A DNA stretch of 64,000 nucleotides from Saprospirales bacterium (GCA_016703765.1 JADJBL010000009.1:111707-175706), one strand, 5' to 3'; shown: positions 36,095 to 45,058, counted from the first letter of the stretch. Numbers and translations: made by a program. Notes: a model not told the origin generated them from the letters alone.

Positions 36095-37159
36095 CTATAC
36101 GATTAGCATAGCATCACCGTAGCTGAAAAACTTGTATTTATGTTTGATCGCTTCCTGATAAGCTTCCATGACCAGATCGTAGCCTCCGAAAGCGCAGATC
36201 ATGATGAGGAGGCTGGATTTGGGCAGGTGGAAATTGGTGATCATGCAATTGGCGATGCTGAAATCGAAAGGCGGGTAGATGAAGAGATTGGTCCAGCCTT
36301 CTGCCGGTTTGAGATAGCCGTCGGCAGATACGGCTGATTCGATGGAGCGCATGCTGGTAGTTCCCACTGCGCATATTTTGCTTTGAGAATCCTTGCTCTT
36401 ATTGACCTCTTCAGCTGCCGGACGGGTAATGCGGAAGTATTCGGCGTCCATCTTGTGCTTGGAGAGGTCTTCCACGTCGATGCTGCGGAAGGTGCCAAGG
36501 CCCACGTGCAGCGTGAGTTCGGCAAAATTCACCCCTTTGATCTCCAGGCGTTTGAGGAGCTCGCGGCTGAAGTGCAGGCCTGCGGTTGGGGCCGCCACGG
36601 CGCCCACTTCCTTGGCGTACACCGTTTGGTAGCGCTCGCGGTCGAGGTCTTCGGCGGGGCGGTTGATGTACTTTGGCAGGGGGGTGTTTCCCAGGGAGTA
36701 GAGGTCGCGCTGGAATTCCTCCTCCGTGCCGTCGTAGAGGAAGCGGATGGTCCGTCCGCGGGAAGTGGTATTGTCGACCACTTCGGCCACGAGCACGTCG
36801 TTGCCGTCCTCGTCGCTGAAATAGAGTTTATTGCCGACCCGGATCTTGCGGGCGGGGTCGACCAGCACATCCCAGAGGCGTTGGTCGCTGTTGAGTTCGC
36901 GAAGGAGGAAGACCTCGATCTTTGCGCCGGTTTTTTCTTTTTTTCCGTAAAGCCGAGCGGGGAAGACCTTGGTATTGTTGAAGATCATGACATCCCCGTC
37001 ATTGAAATATTCCAGGATGTCCTTAAAAACCAGGTGTTCGATTTTACCGCTGTCGCGGTGGAGCACCATCAGTTTGCTTTCGTCCCGATTTACTGGGGGG
37101 TATTGGGCAATCAGTTCTTTGGGAAGTTCGAAATCGAATTGTGAGAGCTTGGTACGCAT
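36095..37159 (-). CDS. queA: S-adenosylmethionine:tRNA ribosyltransferase-isomerase
   Basis: 354 residues. Transfers and isomerises the ribosyl part of SAM onto 7-aminomethyl-7-deazaguanine in tRNA, the penultimate queuosine step. Motifs: [23 protein letters not shown] at the start, [58 protein letters not shown] and [19 protein letters not shown]. All core motifs are intact and the length is normal. It heads the operon with xseA and xseB. Confidence 0.96.
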   Translation of the reverse strand: MRTKLSQFDFELPKELIAQYPPVNRDESKLMVLHRDSGKIEHLVFKDILEYFNDGDVMIFNNTKVFPARLYGKKEKTGAKIEVFLLRELNSDQRLWDVLVDPARKIRVGNKLYFSDEDGNDVLVAEVVDNTTSRGRTIRFLYDGTEEEFQRDLYSLGNTPLPKYINRPAEDLDRERYQTVYAKEVGAVAAPTAGLHFSRELLKRLEIKGVNFAELTLHVGLGTFRSIDVEDLSKHKMDAEYFRITRPAAEEVNKSKDSQSKICAVGTTSMRSIESAVSADGYLKPAEGWTNLFIYPPFDFSIANCMITNFHLPKSSLLIMICAFGGYDLVMEAYQEAIKHKYKFFSYGDAMLIV

Positions 37160-37212
37160 GAAATACCTTTCGTTTTTTAATAGGAGCGGAGAGGCCGCTA
37201 AAAAATAGCGGA

Positions 37213-37240
37213 CAAAGATAATAAACTTCCCTTATTCAAA
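37213..37240 (-). promoter_or_regulatory. Putative promoter of queA-xseA-xseB
   Basis: On the minus strand TAtcTTTG (37220 to 37213) matches the -7 element. A TTTG lies 16 bases upstream (37240 to 37237), slightly shorter than ideal spacing. Start of transcription would be near 37206, giving a leader of about 47 nt. Confidence 0.5.
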
Positions 37241-37343
37241 CCCGGAAATTGTTGCTTTGGGGGATAAAATGGGCTTGTTGATCGAATCCTTTTTTTTGTA
37301 CTTTCCCCCTTTCGTACTTTGCGGCCGTTAAAATCCACAGGCT

Positions 37344-38603
37344 ATGAAGATTTTCCTCAAGGTTTTTATGGAAAGCGTAGGGCAAGCCCTCCAACAACTC
37401 TACAGCAACCGCCTGCGGAGCTTCCTCTCGCTGCTGGGTATCACCATCGGCATATTTTGTATCATCGGCGTGCAATCGGCCGTGGATTCGCTGGAGCGGA
37501 GCGTGCGCGGAAGCCTCGACAAACTGGGCGACGACGTGCTCTACGTGCAGAAAATGCCCTGGAACGAAGATCCCGATATCCACTTCTGGAAATACATGCG
37601 CCGGCCAAGCCCGAGCTATACCGACCGGGAAATCATCAAAGAGCGCGTAAAATCGGCCGGTTTGGTCGATTACCACGTGTTCCTCGGGTTCAAGCCGATC
37701 AAGTACCGGTCCAATAGCGTCAACGGCGCTTATTCCCTGGCCATTACCAACGATTTCGAACAACTCCTCGGGCTCAAATTTGAAAAAGGCCGCTTCTTCA
37801 CCCCTGCGGAGTATTTCCACGGAAGCAATAAACTGATCATCGGCGCCAATGTGGCGGAGGAGCTCTTCGGTTCCCTCGATCCGATCGGCAAGGAAGTGAA
37901 ACTGATGGGCCACAAGCACGAGATCATCGGCGTGGTGGAGAGATCGGGCAGGAGCCTCATTTCCCTTTTCAACTACGACGACGGCATACTCATGGGCTAC
38001 GAAACGGCCCGAAAAATGGCTGTCATAAAGGGCAGCGGCCACCGCTACGGCAATTCTTCGGTCATCGTAAAGGCAGGGGAGGGCTACTCCCTGGAGCAGC
38101 TCAAGGACGAGGTCACCGGGGTGCTTCGCTCCCACCACCGCCTCCGCCCAAAGGAAGCCGACGACTTTTCCCTGAACAATCTTTCCCTCCTGGCATCCGT
38201 GATGGACAGTGTCTTCGGCGCTCTGGGTATGGCCGGGCTGATCGTCGGTGGTTTTGCCATTTTCGTGGGGATGTTCTCCGTGGCCAATATCATGTTCGTT
38301 TCGGTAAAGGAACGGACCAATATCATCGGCATCAAAAAGGCACTCGGCGCCAAACAAAGCTACATCCTGCTGGAATTTTTGATCGAAGCAGTCATCCTTT
38401 GCATCATTGGCGGAGTGGCAGGCCTCCTGTTCGTCGTAGGCGTTACCGCCATCCTTTCGAACTTCCTTCCCTTTGATATGGTCCTGTCTTCCGGGAATAT
38501 TATCACGGGAATCGTTCTTTCGGCCAGTATTGGCCTCCTTTCCGGGTTTATTCCCGCGTTTCAGGCCGCCCGCCTCGATCCGGTGGAAGCGATACGGAAG
38601 TAA
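37344..38603 (+). CDS. MacB/FtsX-type ABC transporter permease
   Basis: 419 residues. A first membrane helix (about 25-45, FLSLLGITIGIFCIIGVQSA) is followed by a MacB-type periplasmic domain (about 50-275). Three C-terminal helices follow (about 285-320, 335-365, 380-405), ending with the FtsX-type LSASIGLLSGFIPAFQAARLDPVEAIRK, of which GFIPAFQAARLDPVEA is diagnostic. VKERTNIIGIKKALGAK is the usual cytoplasmic coupling loop. It lacks an adjacent ATPase, so its ATPase partner must be encoded elsewhere. Exports lipoproteins, peptides or drugs; substrate unknown. Confidence 0.88.
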   Translation: MKIFLKVFMESVGQALQQLYSNRLRSFLSLLGITIGIFCIIGVQSAVDSLERSVRGSLDKLGDDVLYVQKMPWNEDPDIHFWKYMRRPSPSYTDREIIKERVKSAGLVDYHVFLGFKPIKYRSNSVNGAYSLAITNDFEQLLGLKFEKGRFFTPAEYFHGSNKLIIGANVAEELFGSLDPIGKEVKLMGHKHEIIGVVERSGRSLISLFNYDDGILMGYETARKMAVIKGSGHRYGNSSVIVKAGEGYSLEQLKDEVTGVLRSHHRLRPKEADDFSLNNLSLLASVMDSVFGALGMAGLIVGGFAIFVGMFSVANIMFVSVKERTNIIGIKKALGAKQSYILLEFLIEAVILCIIGGVAGLLFVVGVTAILSNFLPFDMVLSSGNIITGIVLSASIGLLSGFIPAFQAARLDPVEAIRK

Positions 38604-38604
38604 T

Positions 38605-38679
38605 TGAGGTTTAGAAGGTTTAGAAAGTTTAGTTTTCTAACCCCCCTAACCCCCCTAAACCCTCTAAACCCTCTAAACT
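38605..38679. repeat. Inverted repeat, gtttagagggttt family
   Basis: Left arm gaggtttagaaggtttagaaagtttag and right arm ctaaccccccctaacc with ctaaaccctctaaaccctctaaac. Low-complexity hairpin between the permease and kdsA, so kdsA probably has its own transcription start or relies on readthrough. Confidence 0.65.
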
Positions 38680-38687
38680 GATATGAA

Positions 38688-39506
38688 GTGAACCTCCCTA
38701 CCATCCCTCAATGGCGCCACTCCGATTCGGGAAATTTTTTCCTCATCGCCGGTCCCTGCCTCATCGAAGGCGAGGCCATGGCCATGGAAATCGCCGAACA
38801 GTTGAGCGCTATCTGCGACCGCTTCGCCATCCCCCTAATTTTCAAAGGATCTTACCGCAAAGCCAACCGCTCCAGGGTAGATTCCTTTGCGGGTATCGGC
38901 GATGAAAAGGCCCTTTCCATCCTCAAAAAAGCGGGCGAAGCCTTTGGGATACCCGTCACCACCGACATCCATTCCGACGAGGAAGCCGCCATGGCGGCCG
39001 AATTTGTGGACGTGCTCCAGATTCCGGCCTTCCTTTGCCGCCAGACCTCCCTGTTGCAGGCTGCGGCCCAGACGGGAAAAGTGGTCAATATCAAGAAGGG
39101 TCAGTTCCTAAGCCCGGAAGCCATGCACTTCGCCCTCGACAAGGTGCTCGACTCCGGCAACCCCAGGGTCATGCTCACCGAGAGAGGCACTACTTTCGGC
39201 TACCAGGACCTGGTGGTCGACTTCCGGGGCATTCCCCTCATGCGCGAATTCGGAAAGCCGGTCGTAATGGATTGCACCCACTCCCTGCAACAACCCAACC
39301 AGGCCGCCGGCGTGACGGGCGGCCGCCCCGCCCTGATCGAGACCATCGCCAGAGCCGGTATCGCCGTCGGCGCCGACGGGTTGTTCATGGAAACGCACCC
39401 CCGGCCCCAGGAAGCCCGCTCCGATGCCGCCAATATGCTCCCCCTCGATTTGCTGGCCCCCATGTTGGAAAGATTACTTCGCCTTCATAAAGTAAGTTCC
39501 TTCTGA
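38688..39506 (+). CDS. kdsA: 2-dehydro-3-deoxyphosphooctonate aldolase (KDO-8-P synthase)
   Basis: 272 residues from a GTG start at 38688; no in-frame ATG lies upstream, and the first internal ATG would remove the catalytic IAGPC motif. Condenses phosphoenolpyruvate with arabinose-5-phosphate for the KDO sugar of lipopolysaccharide. Motifs: FFLIAGPCLIEGEAMA, FKGSYRKANRSRVDSFAGIG, VDVLQIPAFLCRQT, VMLTERGTTFGYQDLV, MDCTHSLQQPN and FMETHPRP. The Cys in IAGPC identifies the metal-dependent class, because metal-independent enzymes have Asn there. Length is normal. Confidence 0.95.
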   Translation: MNLPTIPQWRHSDSGNFFLIAGPCLIEGEAMAMEIAEQLSAICDRFAIPLIFKGSYRKANRSRVDSFAGIGDEKALSILKKAGEAFGIPVTTDIHSDEEAAMAAEFVDVLQIPAFLCRQTSLLQAAAQTGKVVNIKKGQFLSPEAMHFALDKVLDSGNPRVMLTERGTTFGYQDLVVDFRGIPLMREFGKPVVMDCTHSLQQPNQAAGVTGGRPALIETIARAGIAVGADGLFMETHPRPQEARSDAANMLPLDLLAPMLERLLRLHKVSSF

Positions 39507-39534
39507 TTAACTCGAGGTTTAATTCAATGAAATT

Positions 39535-39742
39535 CAACCGCTACGCGGTTGTTAACACACCTCACTTTTACCCCCGATTGCATCGGGGGCTATGAATGTT
39601 TAACCCTTTCAGGGTTTCTTCTGCATGTGCCTTTCGGCCTTCTTACTCTATACCTGACAAATCCCGAAGGGATAAAATATCCATAGCCCCCGATGCAATC
39701 GGGGGTTGCCGAAATTCAGGTGAAACAACCGCAGCGCGGTTG
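39535..39742. repeat. Nested palindromic intergenic element of about 208 bp
   Basis: Outer inverted ends caaccgctacgcggttg (39535-39551) and caaccgcagcgcggttg (39726-39742) are each themselves palindromes. Inner inverted pair cccccgattgcatcgggggc with tatg (39571-39594) and catagcccccgatgcaatcg with gggg (39682-39705). Small hairpins aaccctttcagggttt and atcccgaagggat lie between. It has no reading frame and fits a small non-autonomous or REP-cluster element; the rest of the 319-base spacer shows nothing else. Confidence 0.8.
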
Positions 39743-39825
39743 AATGATAAGCTCCATTGAAGACCCTCCCTTGATTTGCATTAATTTTTCCCTTATATTA
39801 CAACATCATCAAAAGGGAGGTCCAC

Positions 39826-40287
39826 ATGAGAAAAACATCGCAATTTTTAGTGTTCTTCACCTGCCTCCTTTTCGCACCCACCCTCCACGGCCAAGGCGCC
39901 GAAAAGGTACTCGTGAAATCCTTCAATCTGGAAGGAAACAACGCCATACAGCTGAACTTACCGGGCCAGGTAGAAACAAGAGAATGGGACAACAATTACT
40001 TGCGCATTGAATTGCGGGTTTCCGTAGCGCACATTACCGAATCCCTTCTCCGCACCCTGATCGAGTCCGGGCGTTACAACATCTACGGCAAGACCGAGGA
40101 TGGATTTTACAAGGTTTTTATCCCCGGTCTGAGCAAGCAGGTCAAGGTAGGCGGAAAGGAAATTGAAGAGTCCTTTATATTTACCGTCCTCCACCCGGCT
40201 TCTTCGGCCATCATGGAAGAAACCGCACCTGCGGCGGAGCCCGAAGTAGAGCCTTCCTCTACGGCACTCATCGGCTCGGGTTTGTAA
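39826..40287 (+). CDS. Small secreted protein, first of a paralogous pair
   Basis: 153 residues. Signal peptide MRKTSQFLVFFTCLLFAPTLHG, then Q. The mature region begins EKVLVKSFNLEGNNAIQLNL, then PGQVETREWDNNYLRIELRV, which resembles a short beta-rich DUF4097-like adhesin-head pattern. It shares pattern and order with the next gene (FDLNGVDHLSLDLVGEVEIE). The tail is Pro/Glu-rich (APAAEPEVEPSSTALIGSGL), apparently disordered. Function unknown; exported to the envelope or outside. Confidence 0.65.
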   Translation: MRKTSQFLVFFTCLLFAPTLHGQGAEKVLVKSFNLEGNNAIQLNLPGQVETREWDNNYLRIELRVSVAHITESLLRTLIESGRYNIYGKTEDGFYKVFIPGLSKQVKVGGKEIEESFIFTVLHPASSAIMEETAPAAEPEVEPSSTALIGSGL

Positions 40288-40310
40288 CAAAATACCCCCT
40301 CGTGGCGTTA

Positions 40311-40343
40311 AAAAGGTACTTCGGAAAATCCGGGGTACCTTTT
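40311..40343 (+). terminator. Weak hairpin between the paralogous secreted genes
   Basis: Stem aaaaggtac/gtacctttt (9 bp) with an inner ttcgga/tccggg pairing. Only four Ts follow, so termination would be partial and it could instead attenuate the downstream gene. Confidence 0.4.
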
Positions 40344-40360
40344 CCATTAAACACACACGG

Positions 40361-40774
40361 ATGCGTTGGTTTTTTTTACTTCTCATCGGGGCGCTGCTCC
40401 CCGGCGCTGCTCTTGCCCAAAATGAAAAAATGATCCACCAGGCCTTCGACCTCAACGGGGTCGACCACCTGTCGCTCGACCTGGTAGGGGAGGTGGAGAT
40501 CGAATTCTGGGCGGGCGATAATGTCCTGAGCGAAACCAGGATCCAGATCTGGGATGCGCCCCCCCACGTGCTCAATTTTTTTGTCGTGGAAAAAAAGCGC
40601 TACGAGATCCTGGAGACCAAAAACGAAAAGAATCTCGTGCTCAGCGCCAACGACCCCATTCGCGACCCGATCCGGTACAAGGAGACCGCCTGCTTCGAGG
40701 CGGTAAAACTCCGCCTGTTTGTACCCGACAGCTTTGAAAAAACAGGGGAAAGCGAATACCAACGCCGGAACTGA
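40361..40774 (+). CDS. Small secreted protein, second of a paralogous pair
   Basis: 137 residues. Signal peptide MRWFFLLLIGALLPGAALA, then Q. The mature start KMIHQAFDLNGVDHLSLDLV, then GEVEIEFWAGD, parallels the gene upstream in order and hydrophobic pattern, so they look like diverged duplicates. The stop is four bases before the FAD dehydrogenase start, so they are probably co-transcribed. Function unknown. Confidence 0.65.
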   Translation: MRWFFLLLIGALLPGAALAQNEKMIHQAFDLNGVDHLSLDLVGEVEIEFWAGDNVLSETRIQIWDAPPHVLNFFVVEKKRYEILETKNEKNLVLSANDPIRDPIRYKETACFEAVKLRLFVPDSFEKTGESEYQRRN

Positions 40775-40778
40775 TCCC

Positions 40779-42344
40779 ATGGTGCAGACGATCGAATTGA
40801 CCCTGCTGCCTTCCGAGGCGGCACAGGATGAGTTGGTGCGCGAACGAGCCGCATCCGCTGCCGGGGTGTCCGTTCAGGAGATCAGCCATATCCGTCCCCT
40901 GAAGCGATCGATCGACGCCAGGGGCCACCGCCCGCAAGTCATACTCCGCCTCGAGGTTTATATTCGGGAGGAATTCAGCCCCGAACCCGCATTACTTTCT
41001 ACTTTGAAAGAGGTGGGCAATCGCCCCCCGGTGCTCATCGTCGGCACGGGCCCGGCGGGCTATTTCGCAGCTCTCGAACTAATCGCCGCCGGGCTCAAAC
41101 CCTTGTTGTTCGACCGGGGCAAAGACGTGCAAACCCGGAGGCGGGACCTCCGCTCCATCCAGCAATTGGGCATCGTGGACCCCCATTCCAACTACTGTTT
41201 CGGGGAAGGGGGCGCGGGCACCTATTCCGACGGAAAGTTGTACACCCGCTCCCACAAGCGCGGCAGCATCGAAAAAGCCATGCGCCTGTTCGTCGAGCAC
41301 GGCGCCGATCCCGATATCCTCGTCGATGCCCATCCCCATATCGGCTCCAATAAGCTGCCGGGGATTGTGGCTAATATCCGCCAAACCATTCTCCACTACG
41401 GGGGCGAGGTGCATTTCGACTCCCATGTCACCGACCTGATCCTCCGCGATGGGAAGATCCAGGGCGTTCAGGTGAACGGATCGGAAGAATATTTCGCCAA
41501 AGCCGTCATCCTGGCCACCGGCCATTCGGCACGCGACATCTATTACCTGCTTCACCGGAAGAATATTCTCCTCGAACCCAAACCCTTTGCGCTTGGGGTC
41601 CGGATCGAGCACCCCCAGTCCCTGATCGACCGCATTCAGTACAGACAAGATCCCCGCGACGAGCACCTGCCCGCCTCGAGCTACCGCCTGGCTTGCCAGG
41701 TGGACGGCAGGGGCGTTTTTTCGTTTTGTATGTGCCCGGGTGGATTGGTGGTCCCCGCCGCTACAGCCCCCGGCGAGATTGTGGTCAACGGAATGTCCTT
41801 GTCGAGGCGCGATTCGCCCTACGCCAATTCCGGGACGGTCGTGGCGGTGGAACTGGAAGACCTGGCCCCATTCCAGCAGCACGGCGTATTCGCCGCGCTC
41901 GAATTTCAAAGATCGGTCGAGCAGGCCATGTTCGCCTTTGGAACAGGAGGACAACAAGCGCCTGCACAGCGCATGACCGATTTTGTCGGGAAAAAAATAT
42001 CGGCATCCCTGCCCTCGAGCTCTTATATTCCGGGATTGCTTTCCGCGCCCCTCCACGAATTGCTCCCCAAGGGAATCTATGCGCGGCTTCAGCAGGGCAT
42101 TAAAGAATTCGGCCGCAATATGAAGGGGTATTACACAGAAGAGGCCAACGTCATCGGCACGGAAAGCAGGACCAGCGCTCCGCTGCGGATACCCAGGGAC
42201 AAGGACACCTTTATGCACGCCGGAGCAGAGGGGCTTTTTCCGGCCGGCGAAGGCGCCGGCGCGGCCGGCGGGATCATTTCCGCTGCCATGGACGGCCAGA
42301 ACGTGGCCTGGGCGGTGGCAGGGTTTTATGAAAAACAATTTTAG
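40779..42344 (+). CDS. FAD-dependent dehydrogenase (COG2509 type)
   Basis: 521 residues from ATG 40779. The longer frame back to 40719 overlaps the previous gene and lacks a family-like start. The N-terminal 80 residues are the helper domain typical of COG2509. The FAD site PVLIVGTGPAGYFAALELIA begins at about 88, followed by YCFGEGGAGTYSDGKLYTR, AVILATGHSARDIYYLL, RIEHPQSLIDRIQY, SFCMCPGGLVVPAATAPGEI and GEGAGAAGGIISAAMDG near the C-terminus. Substrate is unknown; the family oxidises or reduces cofactor-like small molecules. Four bases after the preceding gene. Confidence 0.9.
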   Translation: MVQTIELTLLPSEAAQDELVRERAASAAGVSVQEISHIRPLKRSIDARGHRPQVILRLEVYIREEFSPEPALLSTLKEVGNRPPVLIVGTGPAGYFAALELIAAGLKPLLFDRGKDVQTRRRDLRSIQQLGIVDPHSNYCFGEGGAGTYSDGKLYTRSHKRGSIEKAMRLFVEHGADPDILVDAHPHIGSNKLPGIVANIRQTILHYGGEVHFDSHVTDLILRDGKIQGVQVNGSEEYFAKAVILATGHSARDIYYLLHRKNILLEPKPFALGVRIEHPQSLIDRIQYRQDPRDEHLPASSYRLACQVDGRGVFSFCMCPGGLVVPAATAPGEIVVNGMSLSRRDSPYANSGTVVAVELEDLAPFQQHGVFAALEFQRSVEQAMFAFGTGGQQAPAQRMTDFVGKKISASLPSSSYIPGLLSAPLHELLPKGIYARLQQGIKEFGRNMKGYYTEEANVIGTESRTSAPLRIPRDKDTFMHAGAEGLFPAGEGAGAAGGIISAAMDGQNVAWAVAGFYEKQF

Positions 42345-42386
42345 AATACATAATAAACTCTCAACTTTGCAGCCAAAGATCGAAGG

Positions 42387-43358
42387 ATGCGCATACTGAT
42401 CACTTGCCCCCCCATGCTCGGACGGATGGAAGATTTCAGGCCCTTTTTTGCAAATGCGGGCGTCGAGGTCGTCACCCCCCAGGTTGTCCAGACCCTGAGC
42501 GAGGAGGAGCTGATCCGCCTGCTCCCGGATATGGACGGCTGGATCATCGGCGACGACCCTGCCACCGAACGGGTGTTCAGGGCTGGGGTCGCCGGCAATC
42601 TGAAAGCAGCCGTCAAATGGGGAGTCGGCGTGGATAATGTCGATTTCAAGGCCTGTGCCCGCCTCGACCTTCCCATTACCAACACCCCCATGATGTTCGG
42701 GGCCGAAGTAGCGGATATCGCGATCAACTATGTGATCGGCCTTGCCAGGCAGACCTTTTGGGTGGACCGCGAAGTGAGGAAGGGCAACTGGCCCAAGCCC
42801 GCCGGTATTTCTTTGGCCGGAAGGAAAGCGGCTCTGATCGGATTCGGGGATATCGGCAAGGCCGCCGCAAGCAGGCTTCGTGCCTTGGGAATGGAAGTGG
42901 CTGTGTACGACCCCTTTGCCTCGCCTTCCCCTGCGGACCATGTGAATTACAAATTCCCGGCTTTCCCGGATGAATTGTACAGGGCGGATTTCGTCGTAAT
43001 CACCGCGTCGCTGACCCCCGCGTCCCGCCACATGATCAACGCGGAATCGATCGCAAAAATGAAAAAAGGGGTCCGAATCGTGAATGTATCGCGGGGGCCC
43101 ATTATCGACGAGCAGGCGCTGATCCAGGCCCTGGAGTCCGGCCATGTCCACTCCGCCGCTCTGGACGTGTTTGAGCAGGAACCCCTGCCAGCAGAATCGG
43201 CCCTGCGGAGGTTTGATCGTTGCATCTTCGGCACCCACAATGGCTCCAACACAGTAGATGCAGTACAACGCGCCAGCAAAAAGGCCATAGAATATTTGTT
43301 TAATTTCCTCGATATTCCCCTTCTGGAGGAAGATTGGGAACAGATCCCCACTCCGTGA
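42387..43358 (+). CDS. D-2-hydroxyacid / phosphoglycerate dehydrogenase family protein
   Basis: 323 residues. NAD-binding Rossmann motif ALIGFGDIGKAAASRLRALG at about 150. The catalytic triad of the D-hydroxyacid dehydrogenase family is intact: Arg in VNVSRGPIIDEQALIQAL, Glu in DVFEQEPLP and His in FGTHNGSNT. WGVGVDNVDFKACARLDLPI is typical of SerA relatives. It lacks an ACT domain. The next gene begins four bases before its stop, so the two are coupled. With the SDR and DUF115 genes it suggests sugar-acid chemistry for a surface glycan, which is inference. Confidence 0.88.
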   Translation: MRILITCPPMLGRMEDFRPFFANAGVEVVTPQVVQTLSEEELIRLLPDMDGWIIGDDPATERVFRAGVAGNLKAAVKWGVGVDNVDFKACARLDLPITNTPMMFGAEVADIAINYVIGLARQTFWVDREVRKGNWPKPAGISLAGRKAALIGFGDIGKAAASRLRALGMEVAVYDPFASPSPADHVNYKFPAFPDELYRADFVVITASLTPASRHMINAESIAKMKKGVRIVNVSRGPIIDEQALIQALESGHVHSAALDVFEQEPLPAESALRRFDRCIFGTHNGSNTVDAVQRASKKAIEYLFNFLDIPLLEEDWEQIPTP

Positions 43359-44104
43359 GTAACAAACAAAGGTTGAAAAGCGTCCTGGTAACAGGGGTAA
43401 AAGGGGGGATAGGAACAGCTATCGCCCAGATGTTCCGCCAGGAAAACTACTACGTGTACGGCATGGACAAAGAGGTGGAAGGGTATCAAACCCCCGTCGA
43501 CCGTTTTATCCATTTCGACATCCACCAATACGTCCGGGATGTGGAATACCGCATCCGGGCTTCCGAAACCCTGGGAAACCTCATCCCGAGCCTGGATGTG
43601 CTGGTCAACAATGCCGCCGTGCAGCGGCTCGACCACCTGGAAAACATCAAACTCGACGACTGGCAGGAGACCCTGAACGTCAACCTGACCGGCCCCATGC
43701 TGCTGAGCAAACTTTTTCTCAGCAAGTTGGAGGAGAGCAGGGGAAGCATCATCAATATCGGAAGCATCCACCACCTGCTGACCAAGCCCGGTTTTCTGAC
43801 CTATGCCACCTCGAAAAGCGCCCTGGTGGGCCTGACCAAAGCCATGGCCGTCGATCTGGAAGGGCGGGTCCGGGTCAACGCGATCAGCCCCGCGGCAGTC
43901 GATACGGCCATGCTACGCGCCGGCTTCGAAAATTCGGAAGACGCCCTCGAGGAATTGAAAAAGATCCACCCGGTGAAAAAGATCGGTGTGCCGGAGGAAG
44001 TCGCCCGCCTGGCCTTGTTCCTGGCTTCTGAAAACCACGGGTTTATTCACGGAGCGAATATCACCCTCGATGGGGGGATGAGCTCTGTGTTGAAGGATGT
44101 ATAA
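43355..44104 (+). CDS. Short-chain dehydrogenase/reductase
   Basis: 249 residues from GTG 43355, overlapping the stop of the hydroxyacid dehydrogenase as GTGA. A TTG at 43334 gives a longer form but is less likely. Cofactor motif VLVTGVKGGIGTAIAQMF, NNAAVQ (NNAG variant), catalytic Ser in NIGSIHH and Tyr/Lys in YATSKSALVGLTKAM. The end ENHGFIHGANITLDGGMSS is the classical SDR C-terminus. Substrate not determinable; the His run in the Ser loop (SIHHLL) is slightly unusual. Confidence 0.9.
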   Translation: MSNKQRLKSVLVTGVKGGIGTAIAQMFRQENYYVYGMDKEVEGYQTPVDRFIHFDIHQYVRDVEYRIRASETLGNLIPSLDVLVNNAAVQRLDHLENIKLDDWQETLNVNLTGPMLLSKLFLSKLEESRGSIINIGSIHHLLTKPGFLTYATSKSALVGLTKAMAVDLEGRVRVNAISPAAVDTAMLRAGFENSEDALEELKKIHPVKKIGVPEEVARLALFLASENHGFIHGANITLDGGMSSVLKDV

Positions 44105-44115
44105 ATTTGAAAAAT

Positions 44116-44209
44116 TAAGTTAATAAGTTAGTTAATAAGTTATTGATAGTTAATAAGTTATTGATAGTTAATAAGTTATTGAAAAAATAACTTATTAACT
44201 TATTACCTC
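44116..44209. repeat. Direct and inverted AT repeats (gttaataagttattgata family)
   Basis: At least three direct copies of gttaataagttattgata, then the inverted arm aataacttattaacttatta. It is the largest member of the family in the window and lies between the SDR gene and the DUF115 gene. Confidence 0.75.
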
Positions 44210-44226
44210 ATTCTCTAACACTAACT

Positions 44227-45030
44227 ATGAGCCGACCACAAGGCGCCCTGTTCGGAATCAACTTATTGGGCAGAAAAGATAAAACGGGCAAATTGCAGGA
44301 AGCCCTCCGTTACCTGCAATGGAGGCGAAAATACGCCCCGGCCCTTCGCGGCTTTCAAAACAAGCACAAAGGCCAGGATTGCTTTATCATCGGCAACGGA
44401 CCCTCGCTCAACAAGATGGACCTCGCCCCCTTGGCGAAATACCACACCTTCGGGCTGAACAAGATTTTCCTGATCGAGGACCGGGTGAATCTGAACCTGA
44501 GCTACCTGGTGTCGACCAACCCATTGGTCGTGGAGCAGGCCCACGCCGAATTCGAACAAATGAAATGCCCCGTGTTTTTGTCGTACACAGCCGCCTACGA
44601 CGTAGTCGCAGACAAGCCCCATATTTACCGGATGCACACCTTGAATACCTGGAGTTTTTACGAGGACCTGAGCCAGCCGATCTGCGAGGGCAATACGGTG
44701 ACCTTCGTGGCGCTTCAGATCGCCTACTATATGGGTTTTGAGCGAGTGTTTCTCATCGGGGTGGATCACAATTTCCAGCAATCGGGGCAGGCCCACGAGA
44801 CGCAGGTCTTCCAGGGGGAGGACGTCAACCACTTCCATCCGGACTATTTCAAAGGCCAGAAATGGCAATTGGCGGATGTGTACGGCTCGGAGGTGTCTTA
44901 TCACCTGGCCAACTATTTTTACCGCAAACAGGAGCGCCACATTCTGGACGCCACGGTTGGAGGCAAGCTCGCCGTATTCCCGAAAATCTCCTACGAAGAA
45001 GCCCTGAAATTAGCCATACCGAAGATATAG
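44227..45030 (+). CDS. DUF115 / MptE-like glycan-associated protein
   Basis: 267 residues. Signature CFIIGNGPSLNKMDLAPLAK at about 55, then FGLNKIFLIEDRVNLNLSYL and a C-terminal HILDATVGGKLAVFPKISYE, all typical of the DUF115 family (6-hydroxymethylpterin pyrophosphokinase MptE-like). Related proteins include Maf-type flagellin glycosylation enzymes and sialyltransferase-like folds (GNGPSL). No signal peptide. Likely a cytoplasmic glycosyltransferase or nucleotide-sugar-related enzyme. Beside the dehydrogenases it fits a small surface-glycan set. Confidence 0.75.
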   Translation: MSRPQGALFGINLLGRKDKTGKLQEALRYLQWRRKYAPALRGFQNKHKGQDCFIIGNGPSLNKMDLAPLAKYHTFGLNKIFLIEDRVNLNLSYLVSTNPLVVEQAHAEFEQMKCPVFLSYTAAYDVVADKPHIYRMHTLNTWSFYEDLSQPICEGNTVTFVALQIAYYMGFERVFLIGVDHNFQQSGQAHETQVFQGEDVNHFHPDYFKGQKWQLADVYGSEVSYHLANYFYRKQERHILDATVGGKLAVFPKISYEEALKLAIPKI

Positions 45031-45058
45031 CCCCGGCAAGTATGGATGAAGCGTACAT

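Noticed and set aside
38683..38691. ATG three codons before the kdsA start
   Set aside because: It gives ATG-AAG-TGA, an immediate stop in a different frame; GTG 38688 is the only start that keeps the catalytic N-terminus.
41079..43268. Long minus-strand open frame of 729 codons
   Set aside because: Opposite the FAD dehydrogenase and hydroxyacid dehydrogenase genes, which carry complete catalytic motifs on the plus strand.
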